In this document: positions 19,501 to 27,125 of the stretch, piece by piece | How the letters are laid out: every line of letters starts with the position of its first letter | Numbering within the stretch: the stretch's first letter is position 1 | Assembly (NCBI GenBank): GCA_016927535.1 | Contig: JAFGMM010000112.1 | Span: forward strand, 1 to 43,889 | Direction: 5' to 3' | Origin: Anaerolineae bacterium | GTDB taxonomy: Bacteria; Chloroflexota; Anaerolineae; Aggregatilineales; JAFGMM01 | Length of the DNA stretch: 43,889 nucleotides | Made by a program: the position numbers and the translations under genes | The notes under the pieces: generated by a model | What the model saw: only the letters and a program-made list of their open reading frames with translations | What the model was told of the DNA's origin: nothing | The model's database searches: none

Positions 19501-22500
19501 GTATGCGCCCGTGCCGCCTCTGCCGGCCGACCCCAACCCGTGGTTGGACGTGACGACCGGCGGCGCGCCCGGCGATACAACCGCCGACTTTGGCTTCCGT
19601 GACCCCGCCGATGTGGGCTATAACTTCACGCTGCTGCCGGCTACCGACGCCTGGAGCGGCGAACCCGGCGCAGCGCCTCATACCTTTCTGGAGCACGTCC
19701 TGACCAATGTCGGGCCGCTCCCCGATACCTACACCATCTACTTCGACTGCGCGATGCCGGTGACCGGCTCGCCCTGCAACCCCAGCGCCGGCTACCAGAC
19801 ATCCTGGGCCGCCCGGACGTTTGCGGTCACTGGCGACGCCACGTGCGCGCCCGCCAGCCTTGTCGACCGGAACGCCGCCGGCTGCACCATCACGCTCGAT
19901 CAGGGCCAGGCGGTGCAAATCACGAGCACGGTCACCGTCCCCGGCTCGGCCACGGTGGGCAACACCGACGTGATTACCATCACGGTTGATCCGCAGTCCA
20001 CCGGCACCGCCAACAAGTCGGCCACCGACACGACGACGGTCGTCGCCGGCACCGCCACCCTGACGGGCCGCGTCTACCGGGACCTCGACAACAGCGGCTC
20101 CTATGACGCCGGTGAAGGCGCGTCCGGCATCCAGGTCTCCTATTGCAGCGGCACCGGCTGCACCACCTTCGGCACGCCGGTTACCACTACCGCCGAGGGC
20201 GTTTACACCATCTCGAGCCTGGCGTCCGGCACCTACCGGCTCCAGGTCAACGACGCGGCCATCACCGGCGCCGGCTATGTGCTGGATACCGGCACATCCA
20301 CCAACCCGACCGCCGATATCGTCCTGACGACCGGCGGCACCCAGACAACCGACTTCCGCTACGTCACTGCCGGGCTGACGGGGCGCGTTTATCGAGACCT
20401 CAACGGCAGCGGCTCCTATGACGCGGGCGAGGAGGCGGTGGGCATCCAGGTATCCTATTGCAGCGGCGCCGGCTGTATGGCCTTCGGCTCGCCGGTCACG
20501 ACCAGCTCGAACGGCACTTACACCATCCCCAACCTGGCGCCCGGCACCTACCGGCTCCAGGTCGCCGACGGCACCATCACCGGCGCCGGCTTCCAACTCG
20601 ACCCCGGCGTCACCAACCCGACCGCCGATATCGCGCTGACCGCCGGCACCGTGGTAACAACCAACTTCCGCTACTTCACCACCGGCCTGTCAGGGCGCGT
20701 CTACCGGGACCTTAACAATAACGACATCTTCGACACCGGCGAAGGGGTATCGGGCATCCAGATTTCCCGTTGCAGCGGGGCCGGGTGCACAACCTTTGGT
20801 ACGCCGGTCACGACTGGCGCGGACGGCTCATACAGCATCTCCGGCCTGACGCCCGGCACCTACCGGCTCCAGGCCGACGACGCAACCATCACCGGCGGCG
20901 GCTACGTGCTGGACGCCGGCTTCACCAACCCGACCGCCGATATCACCCTGGCGTCCGGCCAGACTCAGACGCAGGACTTCCGTTACTACACGACCGGCGT
21001 CACCATCACCGCCTTCATCGACTCCAACGCTAACGGCCAGTTCGACACGGGCGAAGCGCCGTTCCAGGGCATCACGTTCAACCTGCTCAACGGCTCCGCG
21101 CCCTACACACCTACCGGCCAGACGGCCACCACCAGCAGCGGCGGCGTCGCCCAATTCCTGGGTCTGACGGCCGGCCTGCACCGCGTCCAGCTTGATACGA
21201 GCAGCCTGCCCAGCGGCTACACCTTGCAGACCAACGCCGCCGGCCAGACGCTCTGCGTCAATGTCGCCGGCAGTGAACAGACCTTGCGGGATTGCAGCAT
21301 CCCAGACGGCAGCATCGGCACGGCTTTCTATCCCATCCGACCCGACCTGGCGCCCGTCCCAACCCTTACCATCACCGCCAACCCGACTACTGCCACCGCC
21401 GGATCGGTCGTGACCTTCACCGTCACGGTCAGCAACGCAGCCACCGCGACCGCCAACCTGGTCATTGACGACAACAGCGTCACGGCGACCGTTCAACAGA
21501 ACACTTTCACCATCACCAGCGTATCGCCCGGCGCGGCGTCTAGCCCGAATACTTACATCGCACCGGGAGCCAGCGAGGTACGCGGCTGGTGGAACCTTAC
21601 GACGAACCAGGTTACCTGGAACTTTGGCGTCAGCGCCACCCAGCGCACCATCGCACCGGGCAGCAGCTATACCATGACCATCTCGACCACCGTCCGGTCG
21701 GATGCGCCTCTGGGTGTGACGACCAATACCGCCAACGCTACGCTGGAAAACACCACCGTCACCGTGCCACAGGCAACCGTCAACGTCACCATCACCGGCC
21801 CCACGGCCACGCCCACCATCACGCCTACCCCCGGCCCCACGGCCACGGCCACCACCATCCCCACCGCCGTCCCAAGCACGGGCGGCACGGCGGGCAACGG
21901 TGACGTGACGACCGGCGGCACCGGCGGGTTCGGCACCGGTGGGGCGACCAGCCCGTTGGGCGGCGGCGGCGGCGCGGTAGCGCCTAACGTTACAAGCCCG
22001 TTCGGCACCGGCACCGAGCCGGAGGAACTCGCCGGCACCGGCTTCGGGCCGGGTCTCGGCCAATACAGCCTGTTGACCCGCACCGTCATCTCGATGATCC
22101 CCGGCGCAGATATCGCCCCCGAAGACGGCCGGCTGGGCTTCCTGGTCGCCGCCATCGTGGGCCTGCTGCCGGCGCTGGCCCTGATCGCGCTGGCGCTTGG
22201 ACGCAGCAAAGCGCGGCTGGGCGTTGCGCGGTGGCGCCTGGTCATCATCGTCATGACCGGCGCGATCCTGCTCTCGGCGGTCATCCTGGCCGGGACCGAC
22301 TGGCCCGCCGAGCCGTTCCTAGCGGTCATCGCCCTGCTGACCCTGGTGCTCATGGGCATGGGCCTGGCGATGATCTGGCGCGACCCCAACCGGCAAAAAG
22401 CCCTGCGGCGTGTCTCGGCGGCGCTGGCGCTGGTCGTCGTGGTCAGTCTGGCGTTCAACGTCGTGCTGCTGGAATACTACGCGCCGGAGTCGGAGATTAC

Positions 22501-23020
22501 GCCGTTTGAACTGCCATCAGAATACTGGTGGGTCACGGAGATCGACGCGCAGCGCTTCCCGGCCACGCCGCCCGGAGTCATCAAGAGCGTAGCGATCCCG
22601 GCCCTGGAACTCGACCGGCCCGTGGTCGAAGCCGCGCTCAACAACCGGACCTGGGACGTGAGCACCTTCGACGTAGAGGTAGCGCACCTCCAGGGCACCA
22701 GCTATCCGGGCCTGACCGGTAACACCGTGCTGGCCGGCCACGTCACCATCGAAGGCGGCGGCGCCGGCCCGTTCAAGGACCTGAGCAAGCTCCAGGCCGG
22801 CGATGTGATCGTGGTCTACGGGCCGCAGCACCAGTATGTCTACAGCATCGAATCGGTGCAGATCGTGGACGCCGAAGAGGTCGAAGCTGCCTACACTACC
22901 GACATCCCCTACCTGACGCTGATTACGTGCACCGACTGGAATGTTGCGCAGCAGAAGTACACCAAGCGGCTAATAGTCCGCGCCCGGATGATGCCGGAGC
23001 GCTCGGCGACTTACTACTAA
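16580..23020 (+). CDS. Surface protein: SdrD-B-like repeats fused to four membrane helices and a C-terminal sortase
   Basis: This 2146-residue protein has a signal peptide (hydrophobic core about 20-33, likely cleavage after AQA43). About 12 SdrD-B/Cna-B-like modules follow (about 44-980 and 1161-1560), many with Ca-loop patterns such as DMNGNGLFDGGE. Two DUF11-like stretches lie at about 1010-1155 and 1595-1735. A Thr/Pro then Gly linker contains VPSTG (1764-1768), and LAGTG is at 1817-1821. Four hydrophobic helices follow (about 1854-1873, 1887-1906, 1913-1933, 1947-1964). The sortase domain (about 1985-2146) has a complete triad: H2054 in LAGHVTIEGG, C2117 in LITCTDW, R2130 in KRLIVRA. Positive loops (GRSKAR, RDPNRQKALRR) place both repeats and sortase outside. 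Sortases cleave a sorting motif and form a new amide bond; here motif and enzyme share one chain. An AGGAG site supports the start; Met2 is also possible. Confidence 0.9.
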   Translation: MMFTRRTLLISHTGNKFRRAMVALTAFAMLAVLSGGDIRPAQAFTHTISGGIWDTGGAPLSGVDVSLYADNGNGIFDPFDIPFNSPVTTGASGLYTFTGVPDNTSGGPSNLYFVNVEGIDINNVFWKDTTHYRLAKVLVDGGEVAAQEPVPVTLSTGSATTRQVAFYYSATGYIGNLVWIDMNGNGLFDGGETGHPGATANLLPDTNCDGVPDGSAVVSSITGSSGAYELRPLPGSYVLQITGAPAGSTLTYAYGATSFPPAAAAYPPDAGTTPRCITVTSGSSSDVYDFGYIPNSSLHNISGTVWEDTNINGTLDGGELAIGAGFSLYLYRDNGDGTWDPPDPTTTEIYVGLAAGGPFIFNGSGAGLIPGRYWLYSDEAAITPYFRTAPANNYREINLTSTGDSTGNDFGYARPYVISGYVWNDYDQGGDIDVPPAETGINGVTVELLNNSAPVTTTVTAAGAYDGFFSFTINQPGCYQVRIPDGQGALANYTLSGGSPNPHPAACLTAASNGAYTTADFFYTGFGTISGNIWNDLNLNQANDGSPETGFQNITVRLHRDDGDCNWEGAAIDLVIDTTTTDAAGNFSFAGTVVAEPGRCYYLNPAETGLPSWATSTYVNTTENDPQFAPAVPTTLTITVGGTTTENFGYFSGTLDGATISGLVWIDANSDGTQQTGEAGIGSVTIQLYTDSNGNGNLDAAEQAAPTTTTTAADGTYSFTELMPGRYWLSINPYPGSGIPSDLSAITTYPAAAPPPGVSNPIVVTAQQTASGYNYGFNLAAGTRSIYGVVCNDLSAPGTGAPLMCTTGTIDPTTRDAVVELYVDLSPYGTGIGAEDFLYSTSPPTPADGTYSFGNLPSVHFWLDIDTSGIYGTPGTTTTFPVSLDLSTGNKRQEVGLAMSGYNITGRVCNDYTPDGCAAADPGFANVVLRLDQGGNEGVGSATTGADGSYIFYNLSATTAYRIVVEDRTAIPTSYAPVPPLPADPNPWLDVTTGGAPGDTTADFGFRDPADVGYNFTLLPATDAWSGEPGAAPHTFLEHVLTNVGPLPDTYTIYFDCAMPVTGSPCNPSAGYQTSWAARTFAVTGDATCAPASLVDRNAAGCTITLDQGQAVQITSTVTVPGSATVGNTDVITITVDPQSTGTANKSATDTTTVVAGTATLTGRVYRDLDNSGSYDAGEGASGIQVSYCSGTGCTTFGTPVTTTAEGVYTISSLASGTYRLQVNDAAITGAGYVLDTGTSTNPTADIVLTTGGTQTTDFRYVTAGLTGRVYRDLNGSGSYDAGEEAVGIQVSYCSGAGCMAFGSPVTTSSNGTYTIPNLAPGTYRLQVADGTITGAGFQLDPGVTNPTADIALTAGTVVTTNFRYFTTGLSGRVYRDLNNNDIFDTGEGVSGIQISRCSGAGCTTFGTPVTTGADGSYSISGLTPGTYRLQADDATITGGGYVLDAGFTNPTADITLASGQTQTQDFRYYTTGVTITAFIDSNANGQFDTGEAPFQGITFNLLNGSAPYTPTGQTATTSSGGVAQFLGLTAGLHRVQLDTSSLPSGYTLQTNAAGQTLCVNVAGSEQTLRDCSIPDGSIGTAFYPIRPDLAPVPTLTITANPTTATAGSVVTFTVTVSNAATATANLVIDDNSVTATVQQNTFTITSVSPGAASSPNTYIAPGASEVRGWWNLTTNQVTWNFGVSATQRTIAPGSSYTMTISTTVRSDAPLGVTTNTANATLENTTVTVPQATVNVTITGPTATPTITPTPGPTATATTIPTAVPSTGGTAGNGDVTTGGTGGFGTGGATSPLGGGGGAVAPNVTSPFGTGTEPEELAGTGFGPGLGQYSLLTRTVISMIPGADIAPEDGRLGFLVAAIVGLLPALALIALALGRSKARLGVARWRLVIIVMTGAILLSAVILAGTDWPAEPFLAVIALLTLVLMGMGLAMIWRDPNRQKALRRVSAALALVVVVSLAFNVVLLEYYAPESEITPFELPSEYWWVTEIDAQRFPATPPGVIKSVAIPALELDRPVVEAALNNRTWDVSTFDVEVAHLQGTSYPGLTGNTVLAGHVTIEGGGAGPFKDLSKLQAGDVIVVYGPQHQYVYSIESVQIVDAEEVEAAYTTDIPYLTLITCTDWNVAQQKYTKRLIVRARMMPERSATYY
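20060..20998 (+). repeat. Three tandem 104-105-residue SdrD-B-like repeats
   Basis: The units start at 20060, 20375 and 20687 (periods 315 and 312 bp). Each encodes GRVYRDL, then a Ca-loop-like D-x-x-x-x-x-x-D-x-GE segment, a C-S-G-x-G-C pair, PGTYRLQ-like strands, and an xxFRY end. Their close similarity points to recent duplication. The two Cys in each unit may form a disulphide. Confidence 0.8.
22028..22042 (+). other. LAGTG, candidate sortase recognition motif inside the sortase fusion
   Basis: Codons for Leu-Ala-Gly-Thr-Gly (residues 1817-1821) fit the LAxTG pattern known for class E sortase substrates. They are followed after 32 residues by a hydrophobic helix and a Lys/Arg-containing loop, the general order of a cell-wall sorting signal. 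The gap to the helix is longer than usual. Confidence 0.5.
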
Positions 23021-23042
23021 ACCACTAAGCCGCCTTATCCTC

Positions 23043-23070
23043 ACCCCCTGCCCTGCTCAGGGCAGGGGGT
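23043..23070. terminator. Hairpin between converging genes, likely bidirectional stop
   Basis: A perfect 13-bp stem, ACCCCCTGCCCTG / CAGGGCAGGGGGT, with a two-base loop. It lies between the stops of the sortase-fusion gene and the GNAT gene. There is no T-tract, so it is not a classical intrinsic terminator. The left flank CCTTATCCTCACCCCC resembles inverted-repeat copy 2, so it may be a deleted copy. Confidence 0.5.
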
Positions 23071-23088
23071 GCTGTTGGTCTTCAGCCT

Positions 23089-23961
23089 TCACAGGGCGGT
23101 CCCCCACACAGGCACGCTGTACCCCATTTCGACGAATCCAAAGCGGCGATAAAGCTGCCGGGAAGCGCGGTTGTCAACCTGGGTATTGACCGTCATTTGC
23201 TTGCGCTTGTGTTTGAGAAAGTATTCAATCGTTTCGCCCAACAGCATGCCGCCCACGCCCATACCCTGCAACCGGGGCAGCGTCGCCAGCCGGACCAGGT
23301 GCACGCTGTCTTGATAAAGCGTCGAAAGCTGGTAGCCCACTACCCGGTCGTTCATCTCGGCCACGGTGAAGCGTACAGCAGCGCCCAAAGCGTCGCGCAG
23401 GTCGCGGATACTATACTGCCACATCGGGGTAAAAGCGGCGTTGTCTACCACGCGCACGGCCTCCAGGTCGTCGGGCCGGACCGGGCGAATGAGCAAATCG
23501 GCGCGCAGGGGGAGCGGCAGATAAGGGGCTTCGCGCACCAACGTAACCACCTCGTTAACCTTACGGAACCCCAGCGCCGGGAGGTAATCGACCAGCCAAT
23601 TGTTCAGCAGCAGCACACCGACCTCTCTGGCGTCCGAAGCAGCCAAAGCCTGGCGGATCGGGAGCCAGAGGGCGTCAAGCAGCAAGCCGACGTTTTGGTC
23701 GCTGCGCGCCATCACAGCGCGCAGCCAACTAGCCCCATTGTAAGGAGCCGACGCCAGCATACAGCCGGCCATCTGCCCGCCGGCGTATGCCGTGTAAGCG
23801 TAGGAGGTGGCATCGTCGAGCCAGGCCGCCAGCGACCGCCAGTCCAGGTGATGGTGAACATAAGCGCCGGGTTCCTGGAGCCAGGCGATTTTGTCACGGT
23901 CGTAGCGGCTGTAAGGCGCGATCTCAAAAGGCATAAGGCAAAGCCCTGATAAATGACTCAA
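23089..23961 (-). CDS. GNAT-family N-acetyltransferase
   Basis: This is a 290-residue protein (281 from the alternative Met10 at 23934). The C-terminal half is a canonical GNAT domain: LLIRPVRPDDLEAV at its start, the acetyl-CoA pyrophosphate loop RLQGMGVGGMLL (Q-x-x-G-x-G-x), and NRASRQLYRRFGFVEMGY at the end. The N-terminal half reads as a second, degenerate GNAT-like fold without the CoA loop. The substrate cannot be told. It converges with the sortase-fusion gene and is divergent from the Thr/Pro-repeat gene. Both possible starts have weak ribosome sites. Confidence 0.85.
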   Translation of the reverse strand: MSHLSGLCLMPFEIAPYSRYDRDKIAWLQEPGAYVHHHLDWRSLAAWLDDATSYAYTAYAGGQMAGCMLASAPYNGASWLRAVMARSDQNVGLLLDALWLPIRQALAASDAREVGVLLLNNWLVDYLPALGFRKVNEVVTLVREAPYLPLPLRADLLIRPVRPDDLEAVRVVDNAAFTPMWQYSIRDLRDALGAAVRFTVAEMNDRVVGYQLSTLYQDSVHLVRLATLPRLQGMGVGGMLLGETIEYFLKHKRKQMTVNTQVDNRASRQLYRRFGFVEMGYSVPVWGTAL

Positions 23962-24015
23962 TAACCAAGCCCAAACTATACCACGTTGCTGCTCGTTGTT
24001 ATAATGACATCCATC

Positions 24016-25374
24016 ATGACACTAGCTTTTTTGGATTCCTTCCTACCGTGGCTTATCCTGGCCCTGGGGCTGATCACGCTCCTGGCGCTGCTCGACCTGA
24101 TTCGCAACTATCGGCGCAGCCGGAAGCTGCCCTATTACCGGCTGCGCGTTTCGGCGTGGGCGCGGGCCGGGCAGTTGAGTCTACTCTTGTTGTTTCTCAC
24201 CGCTGCAACATGCAGCCTGGCATGGGCATACAACACGGCGGTAAGACCCGGCGTCGTGACCCTGACGGCAAAGTATGTCGCCATGCCGCCGACTCCTACG
24301 CTTACGCTGACCCAAACGCCGTCTAGCACACCGACGCCAACCGAGACTCCGACCGGTGCGCCGAGCCAGGTCCCGACTGTGACTCTGACTCCCACGCCGA
24401 GCAATACGCCAACTCGTACACCGACGGACACACCAACTCGTACACCGACCCTTACGCCGACCCAGGTCTCGACTGCAACTCTGACCCCTACGCCGACCCA
24501 TACCCCAACCCTTACGCCAACAGACACGCCAACTTGTACACCGACCCTTACGCCGAGCAACACGCCAACTTGTACACCGACCCTTACGCCGACGACCACA
24601 TTAACGAGCACGCCGAGCGACACCCCCACCCCTACACCTACCGAAACGCCGACCCATACCTCGACTGCGACGCCCGGCGTGTACGCCGCGCCGAGCGCGA
24701 ATCCTTCACCTACGCCCGGTACGACACCATCTGGCACGTCTACGCAGTCGCTCACCGCCACACCGACGCCGACCGCGACCCTTACCACGACGCCGACGGT
24801 CACGCTCAGCGCTACACCGACGCCGACCGCTACTCTCACCATAGCGCCGACGGCAACGGCGACCGCCACACTCACCGCCACGCCCACCCCAACCATCACA
24901 CCGTCCGGCACGCCGACGCCGACCATGACCGTGACCCTCACCATGACGCCGACGGTCACGCCCAGCGCCACGCCCACCCCAAGCCCGATTCGCATCCCGG
25001 AGACCGTGACCCCCATCGCGTCACGGGTCACGCCTGACCCACGCGCAAGCTTTGTCATTTACGCAGTCTCGAATCAAATCTCGCCCAGCGACCAACCGGT
25101 GAACCCGCGCAATGTGTTCGAGCCGGGGTTTTACCGCATCTACATCTTCTACGAGTTCAACCGGATCAACTGGGCCGTACCGGTGACCCGCGCGCTCTAC
25201 CACGACGGCGTCCTGCTCAGCGTAACGCAGGAAACCTGGTCGGGCTTCGTGCGCGGGCGGGGCTATTACTTTTTCTTCGAGCAGGAAGGCTTCGCGCCGG
25301 GCGACTACGAGGTGCAGTTTTTCGTCGGTGACGAGCTTTCGGCCCGCGCGACCTTTACGGTTCGGGAGTTTTGA
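24016..25374 (+). CDS. Membrane protein with long Thr/Pro repeat and C-terminal extracellular domain
   Basis: From the chosen start the protein has two hydrophobic segments (about residues 1-25 and 45-70) separated by a basic loop (RNYRRSRK). A repeat of about 240 residues follows, made of TPT, TPTxTPT and TATxTPT units, then a domain of about 110 residues at the C-terminus ([10 protein letters not shown] ... [10 protein letters not shown] ... ATFTVREF) with a beta-sandwich look. The repeat is probably an extended, possibly O-glycosylated stalk holding the C-terminal domain away from the membrane. A TATAAT at 24000-24005 leaves room for a nearly leaderless message starting at ATG 24016. ATG 24004 and TTG 23986 are alternatives. 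The gene lies 4 bp before a glycosyltransferase gene, suggesting one unit. Confidence 0.75.
   Translation: MTLAFLDSFLPWLILALGLITLLALLDLIRNYRRSRKLPYYRLRVSAWARAGQLSLLLLFLTAATCSLAWAYNTAVRPGVVTLTAKYVAMPPTPTLTLTQTPSSTPTPTETPTGAPSQVPTVTLTPTPSNTPTRTPTDTPTRTPTLTPTQVSTATLTPTPTHTPTLTPTDTPTCTPTLTPSNTPTCTPTLTPTTTLTSTPSDTPTPTPTETPTHTSTATPGVYAAPSANPSPTPGTTPSGTSTQSLTATPTPTATLTTTPTVTLSATPTPTATLTIAPTATATATLTATPTPTITPSGTPTPTMTVTLTMTPTVTPSATPTPSPIRIPETVTPIASRVTPDPRASFVIYAVSNQISPSDQPVNPRNVFEPGFYRIYIFYEFNRINWAVPVTRALYHDGVLLSVTQETWSGFVRGRGYYFFFEQEGFAPGDYEVQFFVGDELSARATFTVREF
24286..25010 (+). repeat. Degenerate Thr/Pro-coding short tandem repeats
   Basis: The DNA repeats units related to ACGCCGACC and ACCCTTACGCCGACC. 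The repetition keeps several other frames open, but these encode low-complexity runs and are not genes. Such tracts expand and contract by slippage, so length variation between strains is expected. Confidence 0.8.
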
Positions 25375-25378
25375 ACCC

Positions 25379-26509
25379 ATGCGCTTGGTGATCAACGGCT
25401 GGTTTTGGGACCAACCCCACACGGGCAGCGGGCAATACCTGCGTGGTCTGCTGCCGGCGCTGCTCGCGCTTGCGCCTGACCTGGAAGTGACGCTGATAGC
25501 GCCGCGCCCCCTGCCCGACGCGCCGGAGAGCGTGCGCGTCAAGGTTGCAGCGCCGCGCCGGCGCGGGCACCTGGGCAAACTGTGGTTCGAGCAGCACATC
25601 TTCCCGGCGGCGTGCCGCGCGGCGCGCGCCGACCTGGCGCACGTGCCGTACTGGGCGCCGCCCCTGCGCGCACCGGTGCCGTTCGTGGTGACCGTGCATG
25701 ATCTCATCCCGCTGGTGCTGCCGGAATATCGAGGCGGGCTGCTGGCGCGCCTGTACACGGCGCTGGTCTGCGCCGCGACGCCGGGCGCGGCGCTGGCGTT
25801 CACCGACTCGGAGGCGGCGCGCGCCGACATCCTGGCGCACATCGATATCCCGGCGGCGCGCGTGCAGACGGTGTACCTGGCGGCAGGACCGGCGTTCAAG
25901 GCAACGGGCGACAAGGAAGCTGACGAGCGGGTGCGCGAGAAATACAATCTGCCGGAGAAGTTCGTCTTGTACCTGGGCGGATTCGATGTGCGTAAGAATT
26001 TGCAAACCTTGCTCCGGGCCTATACATATGTGCACAAAGGGCTTGGCGATTCGGTGCCGCTGGTGCTCGCCGGCAAGGTGTTGGATGAAGGGACGGCGCG
26101 CTTCCCGGCGCTTGGCCCGCTTGTCGAAGAGTTGGCGCTTACCGATTGTGTGCGCTTCACCGGCTGGGTGGACGAGGCCGAGAAGCCCGCGCTGATGCGG
26201 CTGGCGGCGTGTTTTGTGTGGCCGGCCTATTACGAGGGGTTCGGGCTGCCGCCGCTGGAAGCGATGGCGTGCGGGACGCCGGTCGTGTCGGTCGATGCGT
26301 CGTCGATTCCCGAAGTGGTGGGCGACGCGGCGTACTTGGTAGCGCCGGATAATGCACGCGGGATGGCGGGCGGCATCATCGCCATCCTGACCGAAGAGCC
26401 GCTGGCCCGCACTCTGCGCGAGCGCGGCCTGGCGCAGGCGGCGCATTTTAGCTGGGAACGCGCCGCGCGCCAAACCCTGGCCGGCTATGTGCAAGTCTTG
26501 GAAGAATAA
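25379..26509 (+). CDS. GT4-family glycosyltransferase
   Basis: This 376-residue GT-B enzyme begins MRLVINGWFWDQPHTGSGQY, with the N-terminal glycine-rich acceptor loop. The donor-binding half contains YLGGFDVRKNLQTLL and the E-x7-E motif YEGFGLPPLEAMACGTPVV, characteristic of GT4 retaining enzymes that use nucleotide sugars. It is cytoplasmic or peripheral. The start is the ATG with CGGGAG upstream; the frame is open further upstream but overlaps the preceding gene. The position 4 bp behind the Thr/Pro-rich surface protein suggests a role in surface glycan or glycoprotein synthesis (inference from context only). Confidence 0.93.
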   Translation: MRLVINGWFWDQPHTGSGQYLRGLLPALLALAPDLEVTLIAPRPLPDAPESVRVKVAAPRRRGHLGKLWFEQHIFPAACRAARADLAHVPYWAPPLRAPVPFVVTVHDLIPLVLPEYRGGLLARLYTALVCAATPGAALAFTDSEAARADILAHIDIPAARVQTVYLAAGPAFKATGDKEADERVREKYNLPEKFVLYLGGFDVRKNLQTLLRAYTYVHKGLGDSVPLVLAGKVLDEGTARFPALGPLVEELALTDCVRFTGWVDEAEKPALMRLAACFVWPAYYEGFGLPPLEAMACGTPVVSVDASSIPEVVGDAAYLVAPDNARGMAGGIIAILTEEPLARTLRERGLAQAAHFSWERAARQTLAGYVQVLEE

Positions 26510-26565
26510 ATGCACCATTCTACAATTGACACACAACCATCGTCTAGCCTGGAGGAAACCCACCG

Positions 26566-27093
26566 TTGAAACTGAAGTGGACGGCAATCACAGTGTGGCT
26601 GCTGGCGCTGCTGGTAAGCGCGTGCGGGAACGCCGCAACGCCAACCCCGCCTCCGACAAATACCACGACCGCAAGCTCGGCGGAGTCCAACTTCAGGCCG
26701 GGCAAGGAAGCCTGGGTTTTCGAGCCGCAGACGGTGGCGGCCGGCGAAGGGTGGATCAAGCTTTCGGTCGATTTCCCGGAAGGCTGGCATATCAACACCG
26801 ACGCGCCGCCTTTCGAGGCGCACTGGGTCGTCGATGACAAAGTGGTCAAGATCGGTCTTGACAAGCAGACGACCAAAGTCGCCAACCCGATTTTCCCGGT
26901 CTCGGTGCCGGCGACGTTCTCCGACGGCAAGACGGAGCTTACCATCCAGGTGCAGGCGTTTTACTGCAACGACGATCAGACGCTCTGCACAGTAGAACGG
27001 CGCGCGTTGGTCGCGCCGCTGACGGTGAGCGCGGACGCCCAAAACGACGAGCTATCTCTGGCTTACTTGATCGTGCCGCCGGAGATACCTTAA
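26566..27093 (+). CDS. Lipoprotein with DsbD-alpha-like domain
   Basis: This 175-residue protein has a lipoprotein signal peptide (LLVSACGN, lipid-modified Cys20) and a Thr/Pro linker. The remaining domain resembles the N-terminal thiol-carrying domain of DsbD (GWHINTD ... AFYCNDDQTLCTVERR), with C134 and C141 as the likely redox pair. DsbD-alpha passes electrons to extracytoplasmic thiol proteins; the membrane and gamma domains of DsbD are absent here. The start codon is TTG, set by GGAGGAA (26551-26557) at standard distance. It would act outside the membrane. It may partner with extracytoplasmic thioredoxins such as the TlpA-like protein at 43092 (inference). Confidence 0.7.
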   Translation: MKLKWTAITVWLLALLVSACGNAATPTPPPTNTTTASSAESNFRPGKEAWVFEPQTVAAGEGWIKLSVDFPEGWHINTDAPPFEAHWVVDDKVVKIGLDKQTTKVANPIFPVSVPATFSDGKTELTIQVQAFYCNDDQTLCTVERRALVAPLTVSADAQNDELSLAYLIVPPEIP

Positions 27094-27125
27094 GCTTTGA
27101 ACAAGACAAAAAGGGCAAAGAAGCA

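Noticed and set aside
18533-20596. 687-residue open frame on the minus strand
   Set aside because: Antisense to the repeats of the sortase-fusion protein. The repetitive sequence keeps it open; no domain or ribosome site.
24286-25010. Possible CRISPR array because of short repeats
   Set aside because: Repeats are codon-sized and degenerate with no unique spacers of equal length; they are a Thr/Pro-coding tract.
24135-25058. Open frame on the minus strand encoding Val/Gly repeats
   Set aside because: Mirror of the Thr/Pro-coding repeat DNA. Low complexity, with no start signal.
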